Source: Liolophura sinensis (lineage: Eukaryota > Mollusca > Polyplacophora > Chitonida > Chitonidae). Taken from it: a stretch of 64,000 bases of DNA. Position 1 is the first letter of the stretch. Each line of letters begins with the position of its first letter. The DNA lies in the NCBI RefSeq assembly GCF_032854445.1, contig NC_088300.1, positions 71,832,984-71,896,983 of the forward strand. The letters run 5' to 3'. Both the position numbers and the translations under genes were made by a program. The notes under the pieces are model-generated. The model was not told the origin of the DNA and did no database searches. It was given only the letters and a program-made list of their open reading frames with translations. Below are positions 1 through 14,000 of the stretch, one piece after another.

Positions 1-1094
1 AAAACTTGAACTTGAACTCGATCAAGTGTTCCGTTATTCCAGGCACGTCATTTATACTTACATGACTGAGATAGCTCAGGCATGTATGCATACATACTCA
101 GTGAAGAGCGTTGTTTACTCCAGCAGCCATAGCAACGCCTTGCCCAGGTTAAAATCCCACATTATATTATACTAGTCATTACCTATAGTTACATTAACAT
201 CGGAAATTCCAGTAAATATATGTTTTAATTCAGTCCAGTCTTGGGCTGCTTGACAGGTAGTTTCTTCATGGACTGAACACTGACCACTGAACTGAATTGT
301 AAATTTTTATTTTATCCCCCCACCAACGAATACGCATATACATGGCATATGTTCATTACAAACAAATGCAAATCACCTGGAGTCACCATTAATTACTATC
401 AGAAAGATTTCCAAGCGTTAGCCGGGACGACAGCATCGAAAGCTATACTCATATTTTTCCGGACATAGATTGTGTTGATTGTATATAATTGGGAGCTATT
501 ATTTTTATAGTCATGTAGGATGTAAATGATATGCCTTATTTTGGGTGGCATTATGACATTTCACATCACATTTGCACCACACATTATGTATACACCATAA
601 AGGAAACTTTACAGTCAAACTCCTAACCAGCAGTTGGCTGAGGGACCTGAGTCCATCCCTGAGGCCGCATATCACATTGAATTTAGGTCGAGTTGACACC
701 TTATCAGACGAAGACGAAAGTGAACCTCATTTTCTGGTAAGGAAATATTCGAAACTCGATAAGAAATTTGGTCTTGATCAATATTGTTCTATGTTGGTTT
801 ACAACTTTATTTTAAAGCTGACGGGCATGAAAACAATACTGTAAAGTAAAATGCTATATACATGTACCAATCAGCCGATAGGTTATAAATGCCAAGCAGG
901 ACGTTGGGGTTCAACCCGATTGGGTAATGTCCTGAGATACACAATTACTTGTGTCAGCACACCCTGAATGGAACGGTTGTGATGTCTTTGATATGGCGTT
1001 ATAGTGAGGCAGCCTGGTAAATTCGTCGACATTAGAACTTGCCGAGATACAAAGATATATCATCTTAATGGATGGTATCTCCAATCCTAAGGTT

Positions 1095-1480
1095 AGAGTG
1101 AGTGAATGAGTGAGTGAGTGCTTGGGGTTAAACTTCGTGCTCAACAATTTTTCAGTCATATGACGACGAAGGAATCCTTAGGGTGTATGTAATGTACCTC
1201 CTTGTTGCAGGACGGATTTCCACCACTCTTTTATCTAGTGCTGCTTCACTGAGACGACTTACCGAAGGCAAGTAAGCCGCCCGGCCCGAGCCATTATACT
1301 GATATGGGTCAACCAGTCGTGGCACTATCCCCTTCATGCTGAACGCCAAGCGCCTAAGGTTAGATACAGTATAACTGTCCTGTATGCACTGATTGCAATG
1401 TTGGCACAAATTGGTATATTCTACCAAATCGCCATGGTGAAAGAATGTCAATATTCAGACACTCTGGATCGGCCAGAAGA
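1095..1480 (-). mobile_element. SINE family 2 copy
   Basis: Contains the family 2 body (ACGACGAAGGAATCCTTAGG and AACCAGTCGTGGCACTATCC on the plus strand) next to a GAGTGAGTGAGTG tail. The tRNA-like head seems lost or diverged. Confidence 0.7.
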
Positions 1481-1700
1481 AAAGCAAAAATAGACATTTG
1501 AAATAAGAAATCCACTTATTTTTTGAAATTATTTACATAATGACCACAATGATGAATTAGGCAGAGGAGCAAATTTCTTATTCTTATATTTTGTCATTCA
1601 CACAAACTGAAAATAAACTTTACAAGTATTAATAATAATTTACAGTGATTCATGATAAATACACATGCATGTATATATTATATTCCCAAAATATAAAAGC

Positions 1701-1706
1701 TTTATT
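1701..1706 (-). promoter_or_regulatory. Putative GALC polyadenylation signal
   Basis: AATAAA on the minus strand, about 150 nt downstream of the GALC stop codon. Position and spacing suit a poly(A) signal; no transcript evidence. Confidence 0.5.
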
Positions 1707-1857
1707 ACAAATGTGGGGAACACCTTATTACATTAAATACCCTCATTTTCATAAATACACCTGACAATAAATGCGGTTATAAATTTTGGTCGAAGAAATT
1801 TGATCTTGAGGATCTGCATATGAACTTTTACCAGATTAAAACCTGGCAATTCTACTT

Positions 1858-2082
1858 TTAAGGCTTAAACTGTGGTCTGAAATACAAAGTTTCTGGATTA
1901 TTCCTTTTGACAGAATCGCTGATTCGAGCCCAACCATCCCTGTTACTCATAATTTCTAAATTGTCAAACTCTGCGATGCCGTAGGGATCGGTACCTACAC
2001 CCACAAAACCGCTCTTGGGACCTTGGGGTACAGAAGTTGTGAATAGTGTTTCGTTGTTCAACATGCCCGTAATCCCGTTGGA
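1858..2082 (-). CDS. GALC: GALC terminal coding exon
   Basis: The exon encodes [14 protein letters not shown], then [18 protein letters not shown], the end of the lectin-like domain, and stops at 1858-1860. It is longer than the vertebrate C-terminus by a tail of about 25 residues ending PQFKP. The acceptor is CATTTTCCAG in phase 0, so it cannot join exon 3909-4078 (phase 1) directly without a frameshift. Confidence 0.88.
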   Translation of the reverse strand, partial: SNGITGMLNNETLFTTSVPQGPKSGFVGVGTDPYGIAEFDNLEIMSNRDGWARISDSVKRNNPETLYFRPQFKP

Positions 2083-5000
2083 CTGGAAAATGGAGAAAAC
2101 ATATCGAGGTAACAAAGACTTTATACCATTTACTATTTGACTGTTATTAAACTAATAACGTTTATGAAGTAAATTCACAGACTCAACATATTGGGCAATA
2201 AACAGTTACATATACACTACTGTATAGGGTCTGTACACTACCAAATCAGTTTTGGTAAACCGTAATGCTTTATATCAAATCCACACTATCGCAAAAATTC
2301 AACTATATTATCAAGAAAAGAGCGAGTACTGAAAACTTGACCCGCAACACCTCAAACCTAGATTTGTATTTATTCACTCCTCTTTCCAAGCCCAGATTGT
2401 TTTAAGAGTTACTTCCCCTATATGTACATCCCATTGAGAATGAAATTCACACAATGTAGTCAATAACATCCCCGTAGTTCTCTGTAGCCAAGGTGTTTAT
2501 AAATAATAAAAACATCACTAAAGCTGAAAAATTATATAAAGATTGTTTAAAACAAATGGCCGTCAGAGAAATGTTGTTAACAATGAAAAAATATGCTTGG
2601 GACGCCGTACATAAAACGTCATGAATCCTCGTCATGAATCTACGTCATAGCCTTTGTAAATCCAAGTCGTGGGTTTTGTAAATCCACTGAGCAATAGTGC
2701 CAGGATTAATTCCACAAAACTCCCTAAAGCAATTCAGCTTTGTAACTCCACTGGAAATGTCGAGAACCACTTTCACACAACTTCATATATCCAATGAGCT
2801 TTGCAAGTCCACCCAACAAATTTGCCAGATACCACTATCACACAACTCCATATATTCAATTATAACAAAACCTCATATATCCAATGTAAATCAATCGAAC
2901 AAATAAGCCAGGGACCACTTTCACAAAACTTTGTAAATCTCCAGAAATCACCTACACAAAGCTGTATCCACTAAGTAAATATGTCCGTGATCAATTTCAC
3001 AAAACGAAAACAAGTCATTTTCTCGTCCCTTTTTCTGGAATGGCACTGACCATATTACAAGATTATAGCTTAGGTGGTGAGTTGAGCGAGAATCGCTACG
3101 GTAAACCCGAGTTACGAAGTTTTGTGAGTGTGGCGCCAATATATACCTGGATGAGTAAGCCTAATGTATTCCAGTCTGAACTCGTCTGGGCAAGACCAGA
3201 TTTCAACACAGTCTTCCCACCTATAAATGATAAAAGTGTTGATTGTTTAGCCATTGCAATCAATAAGGACTCGTTGAATTTATAACATTTGATGGTCTTC
3301 TTATAGGTGAAATTTTCTCTAAAAGTTTTGAAATTTTACAAGAAGAAATAATGAATAATAATAATGACTCTTTGTCTAGTCAGTGTCGTAAAGTTGAAGG
3401 GTTTTAAACTTTAGAACGAGGTGCTGAAGAAAAGTGAGCAAACGAAGCACAAATTAAACAACTTTCTTATCCTCTGATGCTACATTCACTTATTGGCTGT
3501 CTTGGGCGACTGGGAACCATCAACTTCCCAAACAAACCACGCTTGTTTAAGAGAATATTATACCATGTGTCTTCTTCATTTATCACTTGTCGTGTATAAT
3601 TAAGGTGATCAACGCTATACATCCGTTGACATAATGTACTGTGATACCATGATGTATCCTGATTGGCAGCATAGAGATACGCAAAAGGATAGAAGGGGTA
3701 TCCAAGGAGAGATAACCTAACGAGATAAGTCTATACCGATCCACTTATCTAATAATACACGTAACCTGAATTTTAGACAAGTCCGCTATATTCTTCTCCG
3801 AACGAAGCACAGGGACGCAGTGATTAGGCTGGCTGCTGATAATTTTCCTCCTGATTTCAGCAATGCTCTGTTTAAAATTAAACCAGTTAGAAGATGAGAA
3901 GCACCTACCCAAGTCATTAGTGAGTACATATCGTTGTTGTGACGGATAAATATATAAGAATATTCCCCTTGTGTCAGCGGCTTGACAGCCTCCCTGGCTG
4001 ACGCGAGCCGCCACAAACACACCCCGTGCCGCACTCACGGTCACAGTCCTCACGTCACACTGCACGTAAATGTCAGTCCTGCCAGAAGAAATAGAACAGT
4101 TTACATTAAAACTATAATGTATACATTTGTTTATTTATTTATCTGAATGGCGTACTCACTTAGGGTGGCAGGAAACCAGGCTATGTACATTTATTCGGTA
4201 AACTAAGACATCCCCTGGACAAGGTGTATTGTATTGAATACGTTCATATGACCCATTGCGTCCTCTCCACTCATCAGTGGAAAGGTTTGCCAGCAACCTA
4301 CGGATGGTCTTCGGTTTACCACGGGCTCTGCTCGGTTTCCTCCAACCATAATGCTGGCGGCGTCGTATAAGTGAAATATTCTTGAGTACGGCGGAAAAAA
4401 CAATCAAATACATAGATAAATCAGTAAATAAATAAATATATGAAATGTTACATGCTGCATGCCTCAAGCTCTTTATGTATGCGTATACGTATATGTCTTT
4501 CCCTGCCTTTTGGCGCTAGAACACCTTGCAGTGTTAATATTATTTAAGACGCGCCATTTAAGAACCAACTAAAATAAGTGTGTCCTGTAAATTCCTGTAC
4601 TGAACATTACCAATGTTTTTTCCTCAACTTTTTTTGTTCAAATCTCACACCCTTCCATTTTTCTTCTCCATCATGGGGGATCAAATTAAATGTTGGTGCT
4701 TATCCATGCCTTTGGCAGAACTAAGATCTTTACAGCACCCGTTATTCAGCCCTGATCTATTAAAACTTGGCAGGTACAATATATTTTGGGGATATATAGT
4801 TTCCCTACATTCAACAATCAGAACATGTGTGAGAGGCATTTAGAAGTTGGCACGGACAACATTCAAGTGTTGATACCGATGCTAGAATCTGCATCCAAAC
4901 GTCCTGACAATAAAACCAAGAAGTTGTAAATCCATAAGCAATGCTTTGTCCAGAGTATTCAACAATTATGTCTCAAGCTGTATCTCACACGTGTCAAGGG

Positions 5001-8000
5001 CGATAACTCAAAATCAGGACTAAATTATCTCCCTGGAAAGTATTTGTCAATTTCATACAAGAATGCAAAGTGATGTGAAGCCATAATCATTAATTCATTC
5101 TCTAAGAATGAAGGTCTTTATTTGAGTGTCTTATTATTAAGCCTAAGTTTAAATCACCATGACACCAAAACCAATAAGTGGGTAAAACCTAAATTTCCAA
5201 ATTAGAATTATATCATATAAAGTTAAAGTAACCTCAATATAAATAGGAATTTTTTTTGTTTAAGACCTCACTCTGTTGAAGGCGAAAGGTTGTCGCCGCA
5301 ATGTCAGTAAGTAATATACATTGTCCAGTAGAACAGTTTTATAGTGTTATCTTTTAATAGTATACTATCCTGGATGTGTGAAAATCTACATTCCTATATA
5401 TAATATAAAGCTGATGCCTATCTGGACGATGTATAGTGTAGACATTTACCAGTTGGGACTGCCGATGATATTAAGCGTTCTGTTTCCTGTCTCGGCCGCG
5501 CACCAGTGCACTGGCTCCTGAACGACCACCTGGCGAATTATCCCACCCCTATCCGCGTCTCCCTGGACCACTTCCCACACCCCAACCTGCTGGGCCAGGT
5601 TATAGGGCTCGGAGTTCACCTCGTAGTCTAGGAAGAGAAACAGCAAATACGACACATGACAATTCTGGAATTGCGTTTCGTGGCAGGAGAAATGCGCCCT
5701 GGTTACACTTTCAATGTTTTAGTGTCCAGGTGTTCAGGTGTCCAGATGTCCAGGTGTCCAGGTTACAGGACAAACACACGCACACAAGAAGAGTAAAGGA
5801 TTATGTAATAAAGAGTACCAAAAGCGTTACACAGATAAAAAATATTCACACGCAGAACAGCTAATACTGATGAGTATGCTGTCCGCTTATATAAAAATAT
5901 TTTAATTTCCAACCGATCAAAGAATATAACCTACTATCAAAATTATCTTTGTAGGGTAAGGGGAATGGCTCTGAAGGTGGTGGATCGGGGGCAGTGCCCT
6001 TTTGTCCAGTAGATACCGTAGTCAGGGTGTACATCTCATCTACTCCCAGAGACAGTGTTACGGCACCATTGACTACCTGGGGAAGACATCAGTAGACAAA
6101 CATTCACTTTTCCTTGTCACACCAGTCCGACCTTTCTTCTACTACCATACTGTACTGTACATATTTTATACTTCCGTTGACCACAGCCCAGTATTTTTTT
6201 CACAAGAGTTACCATTCCATCAATTTAAGTTACTTAAATTTATTAACTTATTTGATTGGTCTTGTACGCCGCACTCAAGAATATCTCACTTATACAACGG
6301 CGGTCAGTATTATGGTGATAGGAAACCGGGCAAAGCTCGGGGAAAACCCACGACCATCCGCAGACTGCTGCAAGATCTCCCCATGAGAAGAAGGCAGCAT
6401 AAGATCAAAAATCTTGACTTGAACTCACAGCGACCACAATGATGAGAGGTTTCAGGGACATTGCGCCGTGCTGACGTGCCTCACAGACCCCAAGTTAACC
6501 ATTCTAGTGTTATACCAACAGAATATCAAAAATGAAAAAAGTTCAAATATGAATAGAACTCACATCAATTTGGGGCATTTCTTTGAAAAATGTGCTGGGG
6601 TTTCCGTCAAATCCAATTTTTGTGTACCAGACATTTAGGGATGTGACATAAGCCTGGCAAAAAAAAAAACAACAAAAAAAAAAAACAACAAAACAAAACA
6701 TATGTTTAAGTGGCAGAGATATAACTACACAACGCTGTCATTAAAGCCAGTCGTGATCATATTAGGTTTCGGCAATGTACTTTAGGTAAGGAATAAGAAG
6801 AAATCATTATGAATGACTTCATTTGGACAAAAAACACACATGGGACTTAAGCAGGGTATACCTGAGATTGTTGCAAAAAATCGAGGGACGCTAATCCATT
6901 CGAATTTGCTATTGTTTTAGAATAGCGCAAAAATCTACCCTCCACAAAATATCAGCCTCGTCTGTGCACGTGTTACCATTCAAAATCCGTATTATATTTC
7001 CTAAGATTTCTACAGCATTATAACTTTTTTCAAACATTTGAATTATTCTAAGGCTATAAATAATACAGGTAGGAATGTAATATTTACTGAAAAGTGATAT
7101 TTTGAGATATTCTTAGTATATACAGAAAACTTGATGAGAAACTGTAGATGTTTTTATATAGCCTCTTTAAAGACTAAAAGGATACTTAAATACTGGACGA
7201 GCCCTGCTTTACAAGGGCGGCTCCGTTTCAAGGGGCCAAAGTATGACTCAGTTTCTAACCGATCAAAGTGAGCGTATTTGATGTGGTTTTAGGTAATACT
7301 TGTCAATACTCACAAAGCTGCCAGACAGCTTGAAAGTGGCGTTCTGTGGGCTTACATCGTACTTGGCTAACGGTGGTCGAATACAAATCGAATGGTTATG
7401 GCTCTGGAAAAACATGAATTAACATCATTTGCAAGATCATGTGAATTATATGTATGTGTGCGTGCGTGCGTGTGTGTGTGAACTGCATTGTGTTTGGCAA
7501 TATTTGTGAGGAATATATACGGGTCAATATACGAAGAAAAAGAAAACAGTATGTGATGTAGCAGTGTAGCAGAAATGACAAGTGATCAATCATAACCACT
7601 GAAGTACAACCACTTAACAGCGTCATATAAATTACATGTGGTCACACATAACTGCTGATGTCCATTTACTTGACGGATCAGACACATGGCATGAGGCAAA
7701 ATATAACCGGTTAAATTCTCTTACCATAGTTTCAATGACAATAGTGAGAGATTGTTGACTGATGTTAGTCAGGGACACGTAACTTCCTCCAGAAGCCAGC
7801 TTCCCTACCCCGTTACCGTGAGGGAGGTACCGCCATCCAGGCTGGGTAAACTGTGTCGTGTGAGCTGCGGACAATACACGCAAAAATATGAGCGGTAAAA
7901 TCCGCAAACACAAATTTTAACACTTCGAATTGCCAGACAGTTTTCTTGTGAAAGTCAAAATAAGATTTTCATTTATCCACCTGCCTTACTTAATTAGTGA

Positions 8001-11000
8001 AATGACAGATTGAATGGCCGATGATTATAGTCAACTTCTTCATTATTCAAATCAATATTAATCTGCTCAAAAGTTCCTCAAAAGTATTACTAAATTAATG
8101 CCTTGCTAAATATAAGTTATGTCATAATATACCTGATACCCAGATAGGCGCCTCGATAATGTAATTGCCACTCCATGGCTCCACCGCTGTCATGAGACCG
8201 TCACGGTAAAAAGGGAGATTAGCGTAATACGACGCTATCAAATTCCATGAAATGGTGCTGTTGGCAAACCAAAAATGCCACCATCAGTGTTTAAGACATA
8301 TACAGCCATCCGTTTAAAAGTCCCACCAGTGCTGCATTTACAGCCCATTACTCTGTGTTATATGATTTCCAGGACAGCAATATTTGCTTTAAGGCTCTTG
8401 GTGTTAAAAATTCACGGGACTGGTGATAGCTTTTATTAAAATAGCTCTTAACATCTTGACCGTTTAGCGTCTCCATTCAGGATCCTCTTTGGACACAAAA
8501 TTCAAGACACGTTAATGTACATAAAACATACCAAGACAGAAGTACTTCGAGTCATTTACTTACATGGATATGCCTCCTAAAACTGTATAGTTATTATCTT
8601 TGACATTGCATATGGCTCATTTATTTATTTATTAACTTATTTGATATTTAACGCTGGACTCAAGACTTGTTCACTTATACAACGCCGAAATGGTTAATGG
8701 AAAACATTGCATGCGCGCACAGTTTGTATGCACGAAACTCACGCAGTCATATATCCATTTACGTAGTTCTGGTTCAAAATCTGAAACAAGAAAATCCAAG
8801 GTGAGTAAATAGCGTTGAAACACGGATGAGTATCAACTAACACCTTTGGTTCTTATTAAATAACACCTTCGCAGTGAGTACTCAGTATTGCTCTGTACGG
8901 ACTAAAACATCCTTATCAACATCGTCTTTCCCACCATATACAAAGTCCAACAATGTACAGCTACCGGAAAACCGGAGTGCCTTGGTTAAACTGACGAACT
9001 TCCCATCCAACGATACAGCCAACCCGATCACATGAGCGTTGTCGACCGATCATTTTTGACCAAGGACACAAGAGTTAGTGAAGGCAGGAGCACGTCCAGA
9101 GAACTATTATACGCAGATGATGACAATCTTATATACGGACGTAAGAAACTATACAGGACCACCAGACGATCGGAGTATGCCCTGTCAGTTAGCCGACAAT
9201 CTACCGGACTTCTACCTAGTTTTGAAAGCAACGAACCGTGAGTAAAAGGATCGTCTGCTTGTTACCGATCGTCTGCTTGTTACCGATCTTCTTCGTTTTA
9301 CCGATCGCCTGCTTGTTACCGATCGTCTTTGTGTTACCGATCGTCTGCTTGTTACCGATTGTCTGCTTGTTACCGGTCTTCTTCGTGTTACCGATCGCCT
9401 GCTTGTTACTGATCGTCTACTTGTTACCGATCGCCTGCTTGTTACCGATTGTCTGCTTGTTTTCGATCGTCTGCGCGTTACCGATCGTCTGCTCGTTACT
9501 GTTCTTTTGGTCAACATTGCATTCTCGTTCATTTGTTTGAATCATGAAATGTTTTGCCTTCCAAGTTTACAGAAGCAGAAAAACAACTTGATTTAGGATT
9601 GTTTAGGTAATGAATGAAGTACACAGACGTACCCTCGCCCAACATCCACCACCAGTATTGTCATTGAAAGTGCTATAATCTTCAGAAGCCCACAGCTGTT
9701 TGTCTGTCTTCACAGCACTTGGTGTACTAAATGTCCCGGGATAGTGTGTCCTGTACGAAACAGATTTAAACAGTTCTTTAAACGATTAGAATAATGGTTC
9801 AACTTCACGTATTTAATTGTGTACTGACGAGGCTTAAAATTTTTAAAGTAATTAGGGACATCGTGTAGTTGGAGATAGATGTGCACCAATATGACTTCAT
9901 TGGTTCAGAGTTAGTAGACTGTTAGAAATCCATTCTACGTTCAGATGCACCTATTTATTTCTTCCATTATCCTTTCAAGAAAGGGGCCTCCGTGGCTCAG
10001 ATGGTTAGCACGCTAGCGCAGCGTTATGACCCAGGAGTCTCTCACCAATGCGGTCGCTGTGAGCTCATGCTGGTTTCCTCTCCGGTCCTACGTGGGAAAG
10101 TCTGGCACCAACCTGCGGATTGTCGTGGGCTTCTCCCGGGTTTCCACCCACCATAATGCTGGCCACCGTCGTACAAGTGAAATATTCTTGAGTACGGTGT
10201 AAAACACCAATCAAATAAATAAATAAATAAATCCTTTCAAGCAAAAAAGCGAATAGACAGGTATCCTAGATATCTGTTTTCACCTTTGTTGTACTGAATT
10301 TTCGTTTATCTGAGTTGATCAGATTAAAAGCGATCTCGTGTCTTTGAATTTCATACCCAAAAATTAAAATAAAGCATAATGTGTTGCCTTTTCCCGCGCA
10401 ATGTCGACTCCCCGTTTGAAACTGAACTGACCACTGTTCTATTGCAATGCATGAGTAAAACGTTACTAGTTTGGCCACAAAACGTCATCATGTAGAACGA
10501 CTGAAGAACACACCACACTTTGGCCCTATTCACTTTAGACAGGACTGAATAACAGACCACACTTTGGCCTGTTTACTTTAGGCAGGACTGAACAACAGGC
10601 TACACTTTGGCCTGTTTACTTTAGACAGGACTGAACAAAAGACTACACTTTGGCCCTGTTTACTTCAGACAGGACTGAACAACAGACAACACTTTGGTCC
10701 TGTTTACTTCAGACAGGACTGAACAACAGACAACACTTTGGCCCTATTAACTTTAAGCAGGACTAAGCAACAGACCACATTTGGCCCAATTTATTTCAGG
10801 CAGGACTGAACAACAGACTACACTTTGGCCTTATTTATTTTAAGCAGGAAAATTTACCCACATTGAATTCAGATGTAGCCTAGATTTGGTCGACTTAAGG
10901 GTCGGACGCACACATGAATTAATGTTATGACGCAAGTCAGAACAAGTTCAACGCTCACAAAACATGTATGTTCAGTTCTGAAGCGTGTTAAAGCACTCAT

Positions 11001-14000
11001 AGGCTGGAGATTTACTGGTTATTAACAACACGACTGACCCGATGTAATCCATAGATGCGGCCAGCTGAGGGTCCTTCAGAACATCATCAGCAATTCCCCA
11101 CCCTCCATCTGCCGCCACAATCTGGACATGGTTCATACCTCGCTGGTCCAGAGTTTTCCGTAACGTCTGCACAAAAAAAAAAGAAAAAAAAAAAAAAAAA
11201 AAAAAAAAAAGAAAAGAAAAGAACACTGTCTTATCGTTGGTCTCAAATATGTTATTATCACGTGTAAATATAAGCGTCAAGTCCGACATTCCTATACCAT
11301 TCGTAGTCCATAAAGGGCGTTCCAAGTCGATAATCGCAAGGTCCATTTCCACAACGTTTAACACTAACTCCCGAAGACAAAGGTATGTAAGAAATTATAC
11401 AAATAAGAAATAAAGCCGGTAACACACAAGAGAGAAGCTGTCATCAGTTTTCAATGATGCCTGGCAGACAATGAATATTCCAGGCATGAATTACATATCA
11501 AAGTTCAAATTCGTAGTCCGTGAATGAGTTCCATGACAAATAACAGCTAAACAAGTATCTCAGTCGCGCTTTAATTGCAACTGTTCATAATGGCATCATG
11601 CTGATGTAATTAGCATGGCTACCTTTACGGCCCCTAGCCCCAGGTTAAGCGGTATTAGATACAGTTTGAAAATGACGAGCGTTACAGACCCTAACCGATC
11701 AGATTATGATTCAAAAGTAACGGACGATTACGTCTTTCCCGTTAATATGTAAAGATCTCATGCTACAAGAGGCGCCATCTATGATGTTACACATGACATA
11801 CAAGATAGACGGTTACACTGGGCAACCAGCGCCATCTATGTTGTTAAATACCATTACTTAATGTTACAAACTAACTGTGAAAATGGATTAATTTTCAGAG
11901 TAATATTTAAATATTGCATGTAAAAATGAGTCATAATGGACACCATGTGCACACTCAAGACCTTTTCCCCTTTGTTGGGGAGGGAGGTAACCTTGATATG
12001 CCATGTCGTTTAGTCGAATATTCAAATTCAGTCCGTATTCAATGAGTATTTGTTTATTTTGATGGAGTGGGGGGTGGGGGTGGGGGTGCGCAATGGCCCG
12101 GGAGCGTCCCACGAATGCTGTCGCTGTGAGTTCAGGTCCAGCTCATTCTGGCTTCCTCTCCCGTCATATATGGGGAGGTGTGTGTTTCCCCGAGCACGGT
12201 TTCCTACCACCATTATGCTGGCCGGGGGCCCTCCGTGGCTCAGTTCATTAGGGCGCTAGCGTAGCGTAATGACCCAAGAGCCTCTCACCGGATGTTGTGT
12301 GTTCAGATCCAGGTTATGCTAGCCTCCTCTCCGGCCGTACGTGGGAAGGTCTGGCAGCAACCCGTGGATGATCTTGGGTTCCCCCCAATAATGCTGGCCG
12401 CCGTCGTATAAGGGAAATATTCTTGAGTACGGCATAAAGCACCAATCAATTAAATTTGGCGGGGTTGGAGGGGGGGGGGGCGGTAGGGTGGAGATAAAAC
12501 AACCAAGATAGCATGTCCTTTAACTGTATCGCATCGGCTGTTGATATCAACTTAGTTTAATATCCACAATAGCCTTTTGGAAGAGGGTCTGATGAGTAGA
12601 CTCAAACAGTCAAGCTTTTGTAGCACTGTATCTAATCTATAACCTTCTAGACTTTATCAGTGAAGTCAATGGTAATAAGGGTTTGTGGGACAGTCAGGCT
12701 GCCATTATATATCAGATGCAACACGTGTTTGCGGACTGCTGTAATGGCACGTATGCAATCATGGCTGTGCCACTGACCTCAGTGTGAAGGTGTGTACAAA
12801 AATTAGTCCATCTGAAAGTATCTCCATAAATCCGACTCGAGTATCACCCGACCCGAGTTTGATCCCAGGTTTTCTGACTTCTAGGCGAACGCTCTAAGCA
12901 CTTGGCCACCGAAGCAGTTTGTAAGATTATATATGATTAATAAACGAATAATACATCAAATCACAGAATAGAGTGTTCCACAGATAACAGGATGAAAGAA
13001 ACTGGTCGATGTGCAAGTTGCCTCGATCAAACCACCTGGCGGACCCTACCGCTCCACAATCAACCACCCACGGTACCATATTTTGTGAAAAAGTATGACC
13101 CCAAGTCTTCCTTGAATCTTTCTTGAATCCTTGTTCAAGTTCCCAAACGCCTGTTCTCGTTTTCTGGGGGGTGGGGTGGGGTGGGGTTGGGGTGTATAAT
13201 AAACGTTGTTGTTTTTTCGTACGAACGTTGGTGATGCAAAAAAAGTAAGACTGCAGTTTGCTCGGCCATACACATATGAGTAGCATTTACTTGATGATAG
13301 TCCTTCTACGATGTCACTCATATACATCTTATGATGTCAGTGATGGAAATCATTCATTTTTCACATCCACTGGCAATTTGGCTATTAGGACTACATGGTG
13401 CACCCTCTTAATATTATACAAACCATACTAAGGCATGATCAGCTAAATGATTAGGTGGATTAACCTATATCTCTACTTATTTCTAAAACGAACGGTAATG
13501 TTTCAAACTACAGTCGGAATAAAATTTAATGTATGTAGAAAGTCCAGAAGGTTTTGTATTTTGTTCACGCCACATCAGAAAAACAGCGTACGTATGTACA
13601 TGCATACAATAATTATATTTATAAATGGCTTAAAATAAACAATACATAAAACTTACCTTAATATACGTTATGTCATAGTTTCTTTCATTCCAAATCTGGA
13701 AAAATTAAAGAAAGATAAATAAATAACAATTCAAAGCTTGGCACATTAATTTTTAGCATATTTTTAAAAAAAATATAAACTACAGTAATAGAATCTTTGC
13801 AGAGTGAACAAACCACTGGCCAGTTAGCCATAAAGCACACCAACCAAAGCAACCACACAAACAAATTATAGCTACCACAGAATTTACGCTCTTCTCACAG
13901 AGGAATTTGTATAGGCTACTTTTTCATTTCACAGTGGAATAAAGTAGTGGCCTACAGCCAAGGCTGCTAAAGGAGCGTACAGATGTAATATAACATAAAA

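Larger units (their letters stand above)
1..1857. other. Region downstream of GALC, no gene seen
   Basis: AT-rich sequence without a convincing coding exon. It holds the GALC 3' UTR (about 1.69-1.86 kb) and one SINE of family 2 (about 1095-1480). A short plus-strand ORF at 572-844 has no recognisable motif. Confidence 0.5.

Noticed and set aside
8560-8600. Apparent extra GALC exon reading [11 protein letters not shown]
   Set aside because: The genuine exon is 8743-8780 ([12 protein letters not shown]), which fits phase on both sides; the other stretch is a chance partial match.
9212-9532. ORF of 106 codons with SRRSVT repeats
   Set aside because: Product of the 18-bp minisatellite; the opposite strand is open too, and no promoter or splice context supports it.
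11055-11267. ORF with a long Lys run
   Set aside because: Antisense shadow of the GALC exon 11039-11166 running into a poly-A tract.
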